Positions 16,540 to 25,610 of a stretch of DNA of 64,000 nucleotides are shown piece by piece. The position numbers and the translations under genes are program-made. The stretch's first letter is position 1, and each line of letters opens with the position of its first letter. This DNA comes from Cytophagales bacterium (GTDB taxonomy: Bacteria > Pseudomonadota > Gammaproteobacteria > Burkholderiales > Burkholderiaceae_C). The stretch covers positions 1 to 64,000 of the forward strand of contig JASGCK010000006.1 of the NCBI GenBank assembly GCA_030054145.1. The letters run 5' to 3'. The notes below the pieces were generated by a model. That model was given only the letters and a program-made list of their open reading frames with translations, ran no database searches and was not told the DNA's origin.

Positions 16540-19474
16540 CCACCGCCGCTGCAAACTCCGCCACGCGCTTGCGCTCTTGCTCAATTACGGCTGGTGGGGC
16601 TTTGGCGACAAATGCCTCGTTTCCTAGTTTGCCGTTGGCGCGGGTGATTTCGCCCTCTAGTCTTGCAATCTCTTTCGATAGCCGCGCCTTCTCCGCGTCC
16701 ACGTCCACTTCCATGTAGAGGCTCATTCTGGCGTCGCCGTTCACTGCCACGGGCGATGCTCCGCAAGCCTTGCTCCATAAGGCTTCCGACGGGTGCTGCG
16801 TGATGGCAGAGAGCTTCGCCAGCGATTGCAGCACGGGCGCAATCGACGCGATAAACGTATCGTCGCCCAGCGTGTGCAATGGCAATTTGGTGGCGGGCGA
16901 GACATTCATTTCGCCGCGTAGGGCGCGGCAAGAATCTACGAGCGCTTTGAGGCGCGTGACGTGCGCTTCGGCAGCTTCGTCAATGCGATGCGGTTCGCAC
17001 ACAGGGTATTTGATGATGCTGATGGAATCTGCTGTTTTGCGTCCAATGAGTGGAGCTACTTTTTGCCAAAGTTCCTCAGTGATAAATGGCGTGATTGGAT
17101 GCAGTAAACGCAAAATTGTTTCGACACCAATTAAAAGCAAGCGGCGCGTAGCCCGCTGCTGTGCGGCATCTCCCGTGGCAAGTTGTACTTTTGCAATCTC
17201 TAAATACCAGTCGCAAAATTCATTCCAAACGAAGTCATAGATGGTATTGGCAACGTTGTCTAAACGGTATTCAGCAAAGGCTTCCGCTACTTTTTTCTCA
17301 GTGCGTTGGAACGTAGAAATCAACCACTTGTCAGCCATGCTGTAGGCTGGTGTTTCATCGTCTTTAGCATAGTCATAACCCTCGCAGTTCATCAGCACGA
17401 AGCGCGTGGCGTTCCACAGCTTGTTACAGAAGTTGCGATAACCCTCGCAGCGTTTGCTATCAAAGTTGATGTTGCGTCCCAAAGAGGCGAGCGCTGCAAA
17501 CGTAAAGCGCAGCGCATCCGCGCCGTAGCCCGGGATGCCGTCGGGGAACTCTTTCGCCGTGTCTTTGCGCACACGCGGTGCGGTTTCGGGCTTGCGCAGA
17601 CCTGTGGCGCGTTTGTCGAGCAGTGGCTCAAGCGCAATGCCGTCGATCAAATCCACAGGGTCAAGCACGTTGCCTTCCGACTTGCTCATCTTGCGGCCTT
17701 GCGAGTCGCGCACGAGGCCGTGGATGTACACGTCCTTAAACGGAACAATGCCATGCGGTTTGTCGGCTGTCGCAGTGAAATGCGTCGTCATCATGATCAT
17801 CCGCGCCACCCAAAAGAAGATGATGTCGTAGCCTGTTACCAGCACGGTGGAGGGGAGGTAGAGGTCGAGATCGGTTAAAGAATTGGGGACAGACCCTAAT
17901 TTATTGCTACTCCAGCCAAGGCTTGAAAACGGCACCAGCGCTGACGAGTACCACGTGTCCAGCACATCAGGGTCGCGGGATAGCGTGCCGCTGTAGCCCT
18001 TATCCCGTGCGGCTTGCAAGGCATCGGCTTCGTTTTTAGCGACGTACACATTACCCGCATCGTCGTACCAAGCGGGAATTTGATGCCCCCACCACAGTTG
18101 GCGCGAAATGCACCAATCGGTGATGTTGTTCATCCACTGGTTGTAGGTGTTGACCCAGTTTTCGGGCACAAACTTCACTCGTCCAGATGTGACTGCATCA
18201 ATTGCTTTTTGCGCAATTGACGAGCCGCTCACGTTCTTCTCGTTGCCCTTGCTGGTCATCGCAACGAACCATTGATCGGTGAGCATCGGCTCGACCACTT
18301 GCCCCGTGCGGGCGCAAATTGGCAGCATGAGCTTGTGCGGTTTGATTGCTAACAAAAGCTGCGCGGCGTCTAAGTCCGCGAGAAGTGCTTTACGTGCGGC
18401 AAAACGATCTAAGCCCTGATATTTTGCAGGACCGTTCTGGTTGATTTTTGCGTCCAGCGTAAAGATGGTAATCAGCGGCAGGTTATGACGCTGCGAGCAG
18501 GCGTAGTCGTTGAAGTCATGTGCGCCCGTAATCTTGACGCAACCTGAGCCAAATTCGCGGTCAACAAAATCATCGGCAATGATGGGAATTTTTCGATCAC
18601 ACATAGGCAAGTCAACAAACTTGCCCACGAGGTGTTTGTAGCGCTCGTCTTCTGGGTGAACACACAGCGCACCGTCAGCCATCATGGTCTCTGGGCGGGT
18701 GGTCGCAATCGTCATGCCGCGCTGCAGCTCGCCATCAATCAATTGATCGCCATCGCTAAAAGGGTAGAGGATGTAGTGCATTTTGCCGTCCGACTCGGTG
18801 CTCTCCACCTCAAGATCAGATACAGCGGACTGGAGCACAGGATCCCAATTGACGAGGCGCTTGCCACGGTAGATCAGGCCTTGCTCGTAGAGCTTCACAA
18901 ACGTCTCGGTCACCACTTTGGAGAGCTTGTCGTCCATCGTGAAATACTCGCGCGACCAATCCACCGACGCGCCCATGCGGCGCATTTGGCTAGTAATCGT
19001 GTTGCCCGACTGCTCCTTCCACTCCCAAATTTTGGCAACAAAGTTTTTGCGTGCCTCCGTGGGTGACGTGCCCATGTCGTGTTTAGAAATGCCTTTTTCG
19101 GCAAGCTGGCGCTCCACCACAATTTGCGTGGCAATGCCCGCGTGGTCTGTGCCTGGAATCCACGCCGTGTTGTAGCCGCGCATACGGTGATAGCGCGTGA
19201 GCGAATCCATGATCGTCTGGTTAAACGCATGCCCCATGTGCAGCGTGCCCGTCACGTTAGGCGGCGGCAGTTGGATAGCGAAATTGTGCCCTGCCTCAAA
19301 GGCCAATCCAGATGCGGCTCCCGAGCCACGATGCCCCGCAAGCCCGTATCCACGGGACTCCCAGGCAGGCCCCCAGTGGGACTCTAGCGGTTTGGGTTCA
19401 AAGGATTTGGAGAGGCTGTCTAAAAGAGGCTGAGAGAGCGGCTGGGCGGGTGTTTGTGTGGTTGTGTCTAGCAT
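16505..19474 (-). CDS. valS: Valyl-tRNA synthetase
   Basis: A 989-residue class I synthetase that charges tRNA-Val. The HIGH-type motif ([13 protein letters not shown]), the editing domain, the KMSKS loop ([10 protein letters not shown]) and a C-terminal coiled-coil arm ([23 protein letters not shown]) are all present in order. It is somewhat longer than the about 950 residues usual for the family. Between SLGW and [10 protein letters not shown] there are 24 residues where the E. coli enzyme, as I recall it, has 16. The extra peptide LGSVPNSL is encoded by a dispersed repeat (17882-17903). It converges on fic with a 35-bp overlap. Confidence 0.95.
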   Translation of the reverse strand: MLDTTTQTPAQPLSQPLLDSLSKSFEPKPLESHWGPAWESRGYGLAGHRGSGAASGLAFEAGHNFAIQLPPPNVTGTLHMGHAFNQTIMDSLTRYHRMRGYNTAWIPGTDHAGIATQIVVERQLAEKGISKHDMGTSPTEARKNFVAKIWEWKEQSGNTITSQMRRMGASVDWSREYFTMDDKLSKVVTETFVKLYEQGLIYRGKRLVNWDPVLQSAVSDLEVESTESDGKMHYILYPFSDGDQLIDGELQRGMTIATTRPETMMADGALCVHPEDERYKHLVGKFVDLPMCDRKIPIIADDFVDREFGSGCVKITGAHDFNDYACSQRHNLPLITIFTLDAKINQNGPAKYQGLDRFAARKALLADLDAAQLLLAIKPHKLMLPICARTGQVVEPMLTDQWFVAMTSKGNEKNVSGSSIAQKAIDAVTSGRVKFVPENWVNTYNQWMNNITDWCISRQLWWGHQIPAWYDDAGNVYVAKNEADALQAARDKGYSGTLSRDPDVLDTWYSSALVPFSSLGWSSNKLGSVPNSLTDLDLYLPSTVLVTGYDIIFFWVARMIMMTTHFTATADKPHGIVPFKDVYIHGLVRDSQGRKMSKSEGNVLDPVDLIDGIALEPLLDKRATGLRKPETAPRVRKDTAKEFPDGIPGYGADALRFTFAALASLGRNINFDSKRCEGYRNFCNKLWNATRFVLMNCEGYDYAKDDETPAYSMADKWLISTFQRTEKKVAEAFAEYRLDNVANTIYDFVWNEFCDWYLEIAKVQLATGDAAQQRATRRLLLIGVETILRLLHPITPFITEELWQKVAPLIGRKTADSISIIKYPVCEPHRIDEAAEAHVTRLKALVDSCRALRGEMNVSPATKLPLHTLGDDTFIASIAPVLQSLAKLSAITQHPSEALWSKACGASPVAVNGDARMSLYMEVDVDAEKARLSKEIARLEGEITRANGKLGNEAFVAKAPPAVIEQERKRVAEFAAAVAKLTEQIGKLG
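17882..17903 (-). repeat. In-frame repeat insertion inside valS
   Basis: On the plus strand this reads attggggacagaccc followed by taattta, with imperfect inverted arms (aattggg / cctaatt). The ggggacagaccc core is a widely dispersed proteobacterial repeat motif in my knowledge. Read on the coding strand it gives LGSVPNSL, which accounts for an eight-residue excess in valS. No other copy was found in this window. Confidence 0.6.
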
Positions 19475-19551
19475 GAACCGATTTTAAGTGAGGGCGGGTT
19501 TCACTCTGAGGATCTGCGATATAAATGATGCCGTTTTACGAAGGAATAAAG

Positions 19552-20010
19552 ATGAGCAGTATCACCACACGCCAAGCGGTCTTATCTGATCTCGATGCAC
19601 TGGCATTACTTTTTGATGGTTATCGTCAGTTTTATGGTCGTACCAGCGATGTGGTTGCTGCGCGTGCGTTTTTGCTTGAGCGTTTTAACCACGGCGAGTC
19701 GGTAATATTTTTGGCGCTTGATGACGATGTGCCTCTTGGTTTTACGCAGTTGTATCCTAGTTTTTCTTCAGTTTCGATGGCTCGCATATTTGTGCTGAAT
19801 GATTTGTATGTGAGTGAGCAAGCGCGTAGGCGAGGCGTTGCATCAAAGTTGCTTGCAGCAGCGACAGAGTTTGCCAAAGAGGTTGCTGCGGTGCGTGTGA
19901 CCCTATCGACTGCAACGACGAACAAAACTGCGCAAGCACTTTATCACTCAAGCGGCTGGACACGCGACGAGCAATTTTTGGTTTATCACTTTGCAATTCT
20001 GCCCAAATAA
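19552..20010 (+). CDS. GNAT-family N-acetyltransferase
   Basis: A 152-residue GNAT enzyme. The acetyl-CoA binding loop is LYVSEQARRRGVASKLLAAATEF (motif A, R-x-x-G-x-A), preceded by the beta strand MARIFVLNDLYV. The C-terminus (TNKTAQALYHSSGWTRDEQF) is the usual GNAT end. The substrate is unknown. The ATG at 19552 has AAGGA eight bases upstream; a longer frame starts at 19525. Its stop codon (20008-20010) lies inside the 54-bp repeat that flanks the downstream TA islet, so its 3' end records that insertion. Confidence 0.85.
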   Translation: MSSITTRQAVLSDLDALALLFDGYRQFYGRTSDVVAARAFLLERFNHGESVIFLALDDDVPLGFTQLYPSFSSVSMARIFVLNDLYVSEQARRRGVASKLLAAATEFAKEVAAVRVTLSTATTNKTAQALYHSSGWTRDEQFLVYHFAILPK

Positions 20011-20055
20011 ACCAACCCCACCGCGCAAGCGCCCATCGGCACTAGCGATGCCCAG
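20002..20055. repeat. 54-bp direct repeat, left copy
   Basis: It is identical over 54 bp to 21381-21434. On the minus strand it encodes the last residues of the MFS transporter (WASLVPMGACAVGLVYLG), here followed in frame by RIAK and a stop at 19986. It is therefore a detached MFS 3' end, convergent with and overlapping the GNAT gene. The two copies bracket the HicAB-CcdAB islet. Confidence 0.85.
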
Positions 20056-20056
20056 C

Positions 20057-20449
20057 TCAAGTCAGCGCGTGCCTAGCCGCATCAGCTAAAAAGCCGCTGC
20101 GTGATTTGCCGCTTGCCTTTGCGCAGTTGTCGATTTGCACCAATAGCCGCTTGGGAATAGTGATGTTGATTTTTTCCGCAGCACCAAAATACTTTTCTAC
20201 GGGCACATCGACTAGCGCCCACACCCCATTTGCATAGTCAGGATTTTTTTGATGTAGCGCTAATGGCTGGCATTTTGGAATATCGTGACCGTCTTCGAGC
20301 AAAATTTCAACGTGCGACTCAATCGCTTCGCGAGCGCTGTTAAGCGCATCATCCAAATCGTCGCCTGCCGAAAAGCAGCCTGCTAAATCGGGTACGGTGA
20401 CACCGTAACGAAGTCCATCATCTGTGTGAAGTACGACTGGAAATTTCAT
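20057..20449 (-). CDS. hicB: HicB-type antitoxin
   Basis: The 130-residue protein has the two-part HicB design. An N-terminal RNase H-like fold (VTVPDLAGCFSAGDDLDDALNSAREAIESHVE) binds the toxin. A C-terminal ribbon-helix-helix (INITIPKRLLVQIDNCAKASGKSRSGFLADAARHAL) binds DNA for autoregulation. It follows hicA by 17 bp. The antitoxin should neutralise HicA by direct contact. Length and both domains look intact. Confidence 0.88.
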   Translation of the reverse strand: MKFPVVLHTDDGLRYGVTVPDLAGCFSAGDDLDDALNSAREAIESHVEILLEDGHDIPKCQPLALHQKNPDYANGVWALVDVPVEKYFGAAEKINITIPKRLLVQIDNCAKASGKSRSGFLADAARHALT

Positions 20450-20466
20450 TTTTCAAACTCCTTAAA

Positions 20467-20649
20467 TTAACGCCAGCCCGCTTGTTTTTCAATGCTGTGC
20501 TGCGTACCAATTGGAATATCGCCATCAGGGTGTTTGACTGTCACCAAGCCTACTTTTGTCGGATGCTTGAAATGATGATGTGAGCCTTTGACGCGATGCA
20601 AAAACCAGCCTTCAGACTCCAATTTTTTGATGATTTGGCGACTATCCAT
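20467..20649 (-). CDS. hicA: HicA-type mRNA interferase toxin
   Basis: A 60-residue double-stranded-RNA-binding-fold toxin, normal size for HicA. The catalytic histidine lies in VKGSHHHFKHP, followed by TVKHPDGDIPIGT. HicA cleaves mRNA and tmRNA and is held in check by HicB. The start at MDSRQIIKKL (20649) gives the usual N-terminus; an upstream in-frame ATG at 20670 would add seven residues. Toxin-first order is normal for hicAB. Confidence 0.88.
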   Translation of the reverse strand: MDSRQIIKKLESEGWFLHRVKGSHHHFKHPTKVGLVTVKHPDGDIPIGTQHSIEKQAGWR

Positions 20650-20707
20650 GGTGGTTATTATGCCTACCAATATTTCATTTTGCTGTTGTTCGGGCTAGCC
20701 ACCCACA

Positions 20708-21037
20708 TCACTTCCAAGATCGCGTAAACAGCTCGTCGAGTGCGTCGGTGATTTCGAGCCCTGAGTCCTCAAGCGTTGCGACCCATTCGCCCATTTGATG
20801 CGTTGGTATAGAACTCATTTCCAATGGATGCAACACAACGGCTTGACCGTTAATAACAAACTCCGGATTAATTTTGGCTCGGACTTTGAGCAAACTGCTA
20901 GACATGGCTTTTTTAGATACCAAGGGCACAACAACGCGGCTTCTCGATGCGTCAAACTGACTTGATTGGACAATGACGACAAAAGGAATGGCAACGCGCA
21001 GTGAGCTTAAATTTTGATGAACATCAAATTGAGCCAT
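20708..21037 (-). CDS. ccdB: CcdB-family toxin
   Basis: The 109-residue protein resembles CcdB, which poisons DNA gyrase. It opens with the MAQFDVHQN strand, has the characteristic RVVVPLVSK strand, and has SIPTHQMGEWVATLEDSGLEITDALDELF at the C-terminus. In plasmid-F CcdB the last residues (W-G-I) contact gyrase; here the end is RSWK, so target or affinity may differ. It lies 24 bp after ccdA in the usual antitoxin-first order. Confidence 0.8.
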   Translation of the reverse strand: MAQFDVHQNLSSLRVAIPFVVIVQSSQFDASRSRVVVPLVSKKAMSSSLLKVRAKINPEFVINGQAVVLHPLEMSSIPTHQMGEWVATLEDSGLEITDALDELFTRSWK

Positions 21038-21061
21038 GATGGTTTGAGGATGCGGTCATGC

Positions 21062-21310
21062 TTAGAACGAGCGATATTCGTCTGCAAACGAGCCATGAAT
21101 ATCCGCAAACTCGTTCCATCCACGTGCGCATTGGTCGGCCATTTCTTGGCGATTGAGTTGTTCTGTCTTTTTTGTTTGCACAAATTGCGTCACCAGCGAC
21201 TCAACCGTGGCGGATAGATTGTCGGTAAATCGTTTGGCATCAGCCACTAATTGCTCGTTGAGCGTGAGGTTGACAGCGCGTTTTCCAGCAGGGTAGGTAA
21301 GTGCAGGCAT
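21062..21310 (-). CDS. ccdA: CcdA-family antitoxin
   Basis: The 82-residue protein has an N-terminal ribbon-helix-helix (GKRAVNLTLNEQLVADAKRF) and a C-terminal toxin-binding tail (ARGWNEFADIHGSFADEYRSF) that ends in the F-x-D-E-x-R-x-F pattern of chromosomal CcdA. The start at MPALTYPAGK is set by GGAG seven bases upstream. The MFS gene lies immediately upstream on the same strand, so a dedicated promoter is needed; an inverted repeat and -10-like site lie in the gap. Confidence 0.82.
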   Translation of the reverse strand: MPALTYPAGKRAVNLTLNEQLVADAKRFTDNLSATVESLVTQFVQTKKTEQLNRQEMADQCARGWNEFADIHGSFADEYRSF

Positions 21311-21344
21311 GAAATCACTCCAAATAAAGGTGATGCGCAAAGTA

Positions 21345-21362
21345 TACGCAAACGAATGCGTA
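21345..21362 (-). promoter_or_regulatory. Inverted repeat and -10-like site before ccdA
   Basis: A perfect tacgca-N6-tgcgta inverted repeat lies 34 bp before the ccdA start. On the minus strand TATACT (21346-21341) resembles a -10 box and overlaps one arm; no good -35 is visible. Overlap of operator and -10 suits CcdA-CcdB autorepression. The site lies in the short gap after the MFS stop codon. Confidence 0.45.
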
Positions 21363-21364
21363 GA

Positions 21365-22543
21365 TCACTTTTCTTGCCGCCCCAAATAAACCAACCCCAC
21401 CGCGCAAGCGCCCATCGGCACTAGCGATGCCCAGTTTAGCCATGTCCAGCCTTGGGTGTTCAGCAGCACACCTGACGCGAGGCTTGATAGCGCAAGGGTT
21501 GCGAACACGCAGGTGTCCATGGCGGCTTGGGCTTGGGTGCGTTCTTCGGGTAGATAGGCGCGGGTTAGCAAGGTTGTGCCGCCGACGAATAGGAAGTTCC
21601 AACCCACGCCTAGTGTGAGTAGTGCAATGAGGAAGTTGTGTAGTTCGATGCCGTTCAACGCCACCATCACGCAAATTAGGTTGAGCGCTACGCCCATCCA
21701 CAGCACGGGCAGCACGCCGATGCGTTTAATCAGATTGCCCGTAAAGAAGCTGGGCACAAACATTCCCAGTACGTGCCACTCCAGTACCAGCGCGGTTTTG
21801 TCGAAGGTGAGACCGCAAATTTGCATAGCAATGGGCGTGGATGCCATCAGCAAATTCATCACACCAAAGCCCAGTGCGCCGCACAAAATGGCGATCACAA
21901 ACACGGGCTGTTTGGCCAGTTGCAGGGCTGAGCGACCTTGTCGTTTTCCGCTGCCGTTGAGTGGCGGAAATTGGATGCAAGAGATAAGCGCAAGTCCGAT
22001 TAGCGCAATCACTGACAGCGTGAGATAGCTACCGACAAAATTAATCAAGCTGACGTGGAAACCTAGTCCAGATAAGTCTCCAGAGCGTGTCCAGTTGGCT
22101 AGGTTGGGACCAAGCACTGCACCAATAATGCCGCCCGCCATCACCCACGAAATCGCTTTTTCTTTGTAGCTACTGCCCACGAGTTCGGGTGCCGCAAAGC
22201 GGTAGAGCGACGCGTTGGCGTTGTAGTATCCCGCAACTAAAGTGGCACTCACAAGTAGCCAAAATTGTTTGGAGTAGGACGCATAAGCGCACACCAAAGC
22301 TGAGAGTAAGCCTACTAGCAAACCCAATTGGAATGAGCGTTTGCGGCCATACATACGCTGCGTTTTAGCAACCAGTTGACTAGACAGCGCTGCGCCAATC
22401 ACGTAAGCCGATACGGGAAAGGTTGCCATCCAGCCCTGCGGCGCAAGGGCAAGTCCAACCAAACCATTGATGGCGATAAACACGACGTTGTTGGTCAGAA
22501 ATGCCCCTTGTGCGAGGGTTAAAAGTAGAAGGTTAGGGTTCAT
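21365..22543 (-). CDS. MFS transporter
   Basis: A 392-residue inner-membrane protein with about 12 hydrophobic helices and the MFS loop motif KTQRMYGRKRSFQLGLL after helix 2. The family exports drugs or metabolites by proton antiport; the substrate is unknown. It is complete, but its last 18 or so codons lie in a repeat whose second copy abuts the GNAT gene 1.4 kb away. This suggests the 3' end was replaced when the TA islet entered. Confidence 0.88.
   Translation of the reverse strand: MNPNLLLLTLAQGAFLTNNVVFIAINGLVGLALAPQGWMATFPVSAYVIGAALSSQLVAKTQRMYGRKRSFQLGLLVGLLSALVCAYASYSKQFWLLVSATLVAGYYNANASLYRFAAPELVGSSYKEKAISWVMAGGIIGAVLGPNLANWTRSGDLSGLGFHVSLINFVGSYLTLSVIALIGLALISCIQFPPLNGSGKRQGRSALQLAKQPVFVIAILCGALGFGVMNLLMASTPIAMQICGLTFDKTALVLEWHVLGMFVPSFFTGNLIKRIGVLPVLWMGVALNLICVMVALNGIELHNFLIALLTLGVGWNFLFVGGTTLLTRAYLPEERTQAQAAMDTCVFATLALSSLASGVLLNTQGWTWLNWASLVPMGACAVGLVYLGRQEK
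21381..21434. repeat. 54-bp direct repeat, right copy
   Basis: It is identical to 20002-20055. This copy is part of the living MFS gene and encodes its C-terminal residues, which continue as RQEK and a stop. Together the copies delimit a 1,325-bp insert carrying two TA pairs. Confidence 0.85.
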
Positions 22544-22599
22544 GCAGTACGAGTGGAGTTGAGGCTATAGTGTCGCTTAAACATTTTTGGGAGTTCATC

Positions 22600-22905
22600 A
22601 TGTCTAAAGGTTATTGGCTTGCGCGGGTCGATGTCGTTGATCCAGAGAGCTACAAGCGTTACGTGGCGGCCAACGCCAAGCCGTTTAAAGATTATGGGGC
22701 AAGGTTTTTGGTGCGAGCGGGGCAGTTTGAAAACCCTGAAGGATCAAGCCGTGCGCGCAATGTGGTGATTGAGTTTCCGACTTATCAAGCGGCACTGGAT
22801 TGCTATTGGTCTGATGCTTACCAAGCTGCCGTTCGGTTGCGACCTGCCTCTGTCTCTGTGGGTGACATTGTGATTGTGGAGGGCTACGATGGCGCGCAAC
22901 CCTAA
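22600..22905 (+). CDS. DUF1330 family protein
   Basis: A 101-residue dimeric alpha/beta-barrel type protein with the DUF1330 pattern (GYWLARVDVVDPESYKRYVAAN, VIEFPTYQAALDCYWSDAYQ). No biochemical function is known for the family. GGGAG lies six bases before the ATG at 22600. Its last 17 bp overlap the serine hydrolase gene, so the two are co-translated. Confidence 0.88.
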   Translation: MSKGYWLARVDVVDPESYKRYVAANAKPFKDYGARFLVRAGQFENPEGSSRARNVVIEFPTYQAALDCYWSDAYQAAVRLRPASVSVGDIVIVEGYDGAQP

Positions 22906-24091
22906 TCGTTCGATGAGTGGCGCTTACGATTTTGCGCCACTGCATAGCGCCATGCAGCGTTATGTTGATCAAGATATTTTGCCGGGCGTGTCGTCTGCCG
23001 TGCTGGTGGGGCGTGAGGTGGTAGACCTTCACTGCGCGGGTTTTGCGGATAAAGAGCAAGGCACATCGCTTCGCACAGATCACCTATTTCGCATCTTCTC
23101 CAATACAAAACTTGTGACTTCAATCGCGGTGCTGTTGCTTTTTGAAGAGGGTCAATTTCAATTGGATGATCCGATTGAGCGCTGGATTCCTGAGCTTGGC
23201 AAGCGCCAAGTATTGCGGGCTGGCGCAACTGTGCTGACGGATACGGAGCTGGCCAATGGTTCGATCACAATTGGGCACTTGCTTACGCACAGCTCGGGTT
23301 TGAGCTACGGCTTGTTAGATGACGGCACGATGATGTTTAAGGCGTACACCGAGCGCAAACTGCTGCATCCCGCCAAGACGCTAGCCGAAAAAATGCATAC
23401 GCTGGCGGAATTGCCGCTACGCTTTGAACCAGGAACGAATTGGGAATACTCGGTCGCGAGTGATGTGCTGGCAAGGTTGATAGAAGTGGTGAGTGGGCAA
23501 TCTTTTGATGCGTTTTTGCGATCACGCATTTTTGAGCCGCTGGGTATGGCGGATACGGGCTTTGTAATTCCTGCGTCTGAACAGCATCGACTCGCGGCGC
23601 TGTACACGGGAGCGGATGTGCTTGATCCAATGAAATCAGGTTTGACGCGCAATGAGCGATTACCGTTCCCCAATGCCAATTTGCAAGCGGTTCCATTTTT
23701 GTCGGGCGGCGGCGGATTGGTGTCATCCTTGCCCGACATGGTGAGTTTGATTCAAAGTTTATTGCCCGGTGGCGGGCAAATTTTGAAGCCCGAGACCGTG
23801 GATATGATGATGCGCAATCATCTGCCAAGCGGCATCCCGATTGGTTTTCCAACCGTGGGGGTGGTCTCTGGCAAGGGCTTTGGATTAGGTGGATCGGTGA
23901 CGCACACGCCATCAAGCCTTGAGCCAGCGGGCGCGGTGGGCGAGTTTCAGTGGGGCGGCATGGCGGGCACACATTGGTGGATTTCACCAAAAGCGAATTT
24001 GGCTGGCATCGTGATGACACAGCGTTGGATGGGTTTTTGGCATCCATTTTCGTTTGAATTCAAGCGCTTGATTTATCGGGCTGCCCAGTAA
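22889..24091 (+). CDS. Beta-lactamase-fold serine hydrolase (class C/EstB-like)
   Basis: A 400-residue penicillin-binding-fold enzyme. The nucleophile motif S71-N-T-K74 and a Tyr motif (EYSVASD) are present. The C-terminal WGGMAGTHWWISP region takes the place of the KTG box, as in esterases such as EstB. It is more likely an esterase or amidase than a resistance enzyme. No signal peptide is seen, so it acts in the cytosol. The ATG at 22889 has GGAGG six bases upstream, inside the DUF1330 gene. Confidence 0.85.
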   Translation: MARNPNRSMSGAYDFAPLHSAMQRYVDQDILPGVSSAVLVGREVVDLHCAGFADKEQGTSLRTDHLFRIFSNTKLVTSIAVLLLFEEGQFQLDDPIERWIPELGKRQVLRAGATVLTDTELANGSITIGHLLTHSSGLSYGLLDDGTMMFKAYTERKLLHPAKTLAEKMHTLAELPLRFEPGTNWEYSVASDVLARLIEVVSGQSFDAFLRSRIFEPLGMADTGFVIPASEQHRLAALYTGADVLDPMKSGLTRNERLPFPNANLQAVPFLSGGGGLVSSLPDMVSLIQSLLPGGGQILKPETVDMMMRNHLPSGIPIGFPTVGVVSGKGFGLGGSVTHTPSSLEPAGAVGEFQWGGMAGTHWWISPKANLAGIVMTQRWMGFWHPFSFEFKRLIYRAAQ

Positions 24092-24139
24092 ACTAGCGTC
24101 CATCGTGTTCGGTTGTGTATGCGATATTTGGGAGCAAAA

Positions 24140-25546
24140 ATGAATCACCGCATTGAAACGGATTTTTTAGGCGATCGCGAGATTCCTAGTGACAAATATT
24201 ACGGCGTACAAACCTTGCGCGGGATTGAAAACTTTCACATCACGGGCATTCCTATTTCGGCGGAGCCTTATTTGATTGCGGCTTTTGGTTATGTCAAGAA
24301 AGCGGCGGCAATGGCAAATAACGAACTGGGCGTTTTGCCTGCGGACAAAGCCAATGCGATTTGCCAAGCTTGTGACCGATTGATTGCAGGGCAATATTTG
24401 GATCAATTTCCAACCGACATGATTCAAGGCGGTGCGGGCACATCAACCAATATGAACGTGAACGAAGTGCTTGCCAATGTGGCGCTTGAAATTTTGGGTG
24501 AGATCAAGGGCGCGTATCACATCATTAGCCCGAACGATCACGTCAATTGTTCTCAATCGACCAACGATGCGTACCCAACTGCGTTTCGCGTCGCACTGAT
24601 TAACCGCATGATCAGTTATCGCAAAGCGCTGATTCAGTTGGTGGATGCGTTTGAGAAAAAAGGACAAGAGTTTGCCAAGGTGCTCAAAATGGGGCGTACC
24701 CATTTGCAAGACGCCGTGCCAATGAGTATGGGCGACGAGTTCAAAGGCTTTGCCACTAACCTACGCGAAGAGGTTGACCGTATTGATGCCGCCACGCGCT
24801 TGCTGACCGAAGTCAACATGGGCGCTACCGCGATTGGCACGTCCGTCAATGCGCCGCATGGCTACCCCGATTTAGTGGTGAAGCGACTCACCGAGCTGAC
24901 GAATCTGCCCATCAAACTCGCCCCCGACTTGGTGGAGGCTACCTCCGACACTGGCGCTTATGTGCAACTCTCGGCAACGATTAAACGCACGGCGGTCAAG
25001 CTCTCCAAAATCTGTAACGACTTGCGCCTGTTGGCATCAGGCCCGCGCTGTGGTTTTAACGAAATCAATTTGCCGCAGCTGCAGCCCGGCTCCTCCATCA
25101 TGCCAGGCAAGGTCAATCCCGTGATTCCTGAAGTGGTCAATCAAGCCGCGTTTTATGTGATTGGCAATGACGTGACGATTACGCTCGCGGCATCTGCGGG
25201 TCAGTTGCAATTGAATGTCATGGAGCCTGTGTTGGGGTTTGCGCTGTTTAGCTCAATCAAGTGCATGGAAAACGCCATGATTGCTTTGAGAGAAAAATGC
25301 GTTGTCGGCATTACCGCTAACCCAGAGCGCACCAAGGAGAATGTGCTCTCCAGCCTTGGCATCGTGACCTTGCTCAATCCTGTGCTGGGGTACAAAAAAT
25401 GCGCTGAAATAGCCCGCGAAGGCTTTCAGCAAAACAAATCCATTCACCAAATAGTGGTGCAAGAGCAAAAGCTGGTGACGCAAGAGAAATGGGAAGAGTT
25501 GTTTAGTTTTGAAAACCTCATTCATCCGCATTTCATATCAAGCTAA
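24140..25546 (+). CDS. aspA: Aspartate ammonia-lyase
   Basis: A 468-residue fumarase/aspartase superfamily enzyme that converts L-aspartate to fumarate and ammonia. The N-terminus RIETDFLGDREIPSDKYYGV and the catalytic-loop signature GSSIMPGKVNP (about residues 316-326) are those of AspA; TSTNMNVNEVLAN and the HVNCSQSTNDAYPT active-site region are also present. The ATG at 24140 has GGGAG upstream. It may be monocistronic: a 48-bp gap precedes it, and the next gene is convergent. Confidence 0.93.
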   Translation: MNHRIETDFLGDREIPSDKYYGVQTLRGIENFHITGIPISAEPYLIAAFGYVKKAAAMANNELGVLPADKANAICQACDRLIAGQYLDQFPTDMIQGGAGTSTNMNVNEVLANVALEILGEIKGAYHIISPNDHVNCSQSTNDAYPTAFRVALINRMISYRKALIQLVDAFEKKGQEFAKVLKMGRTHLQDAVPMSMGDEFKGFATNLREEVDRIDAATRLLTEVNMGATAIGTSVNAPHGYPDLVVKRLTELTNLPIKLAPDLVEATSDTGAYVQLSATIKRTAVKLSKICNDLRLLASGPRCGFNEINLPQLQPGSSIMPGKVNPVIPEVVNQAAFYVIGNDVTITLAASAGQLQLNVMEPVLGFALFSSIKCMENAMIALREKCVVGITANPERTKENVLSSLGIVTLLNPVLGYKKCAEIAREGFQQNKSIHQIVVQEQKLVTQEKWEELFSFENLIHPHFISS

Positions 25547-25610
25547 GGGCATAGTTTTGGCCAAAGTACGGCGGGACTTCGCTTCTAGGTTGGGTAAGCA
25601 GCGTCAAGGT

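Noticed and set aside
19300-19380. [12 protein letters not shown] stretch of valS as another repeat insertion
   Set aside because: The RGYG part is native in related ValS proteins as I recall, and the DNA match to a known repeat is weak.
25566-25580. ttggccaa palindrome between aspA and the LCAT-like gene as a terminator
   Set aside because: Eight bases with no loop and no T-run; likely chance.
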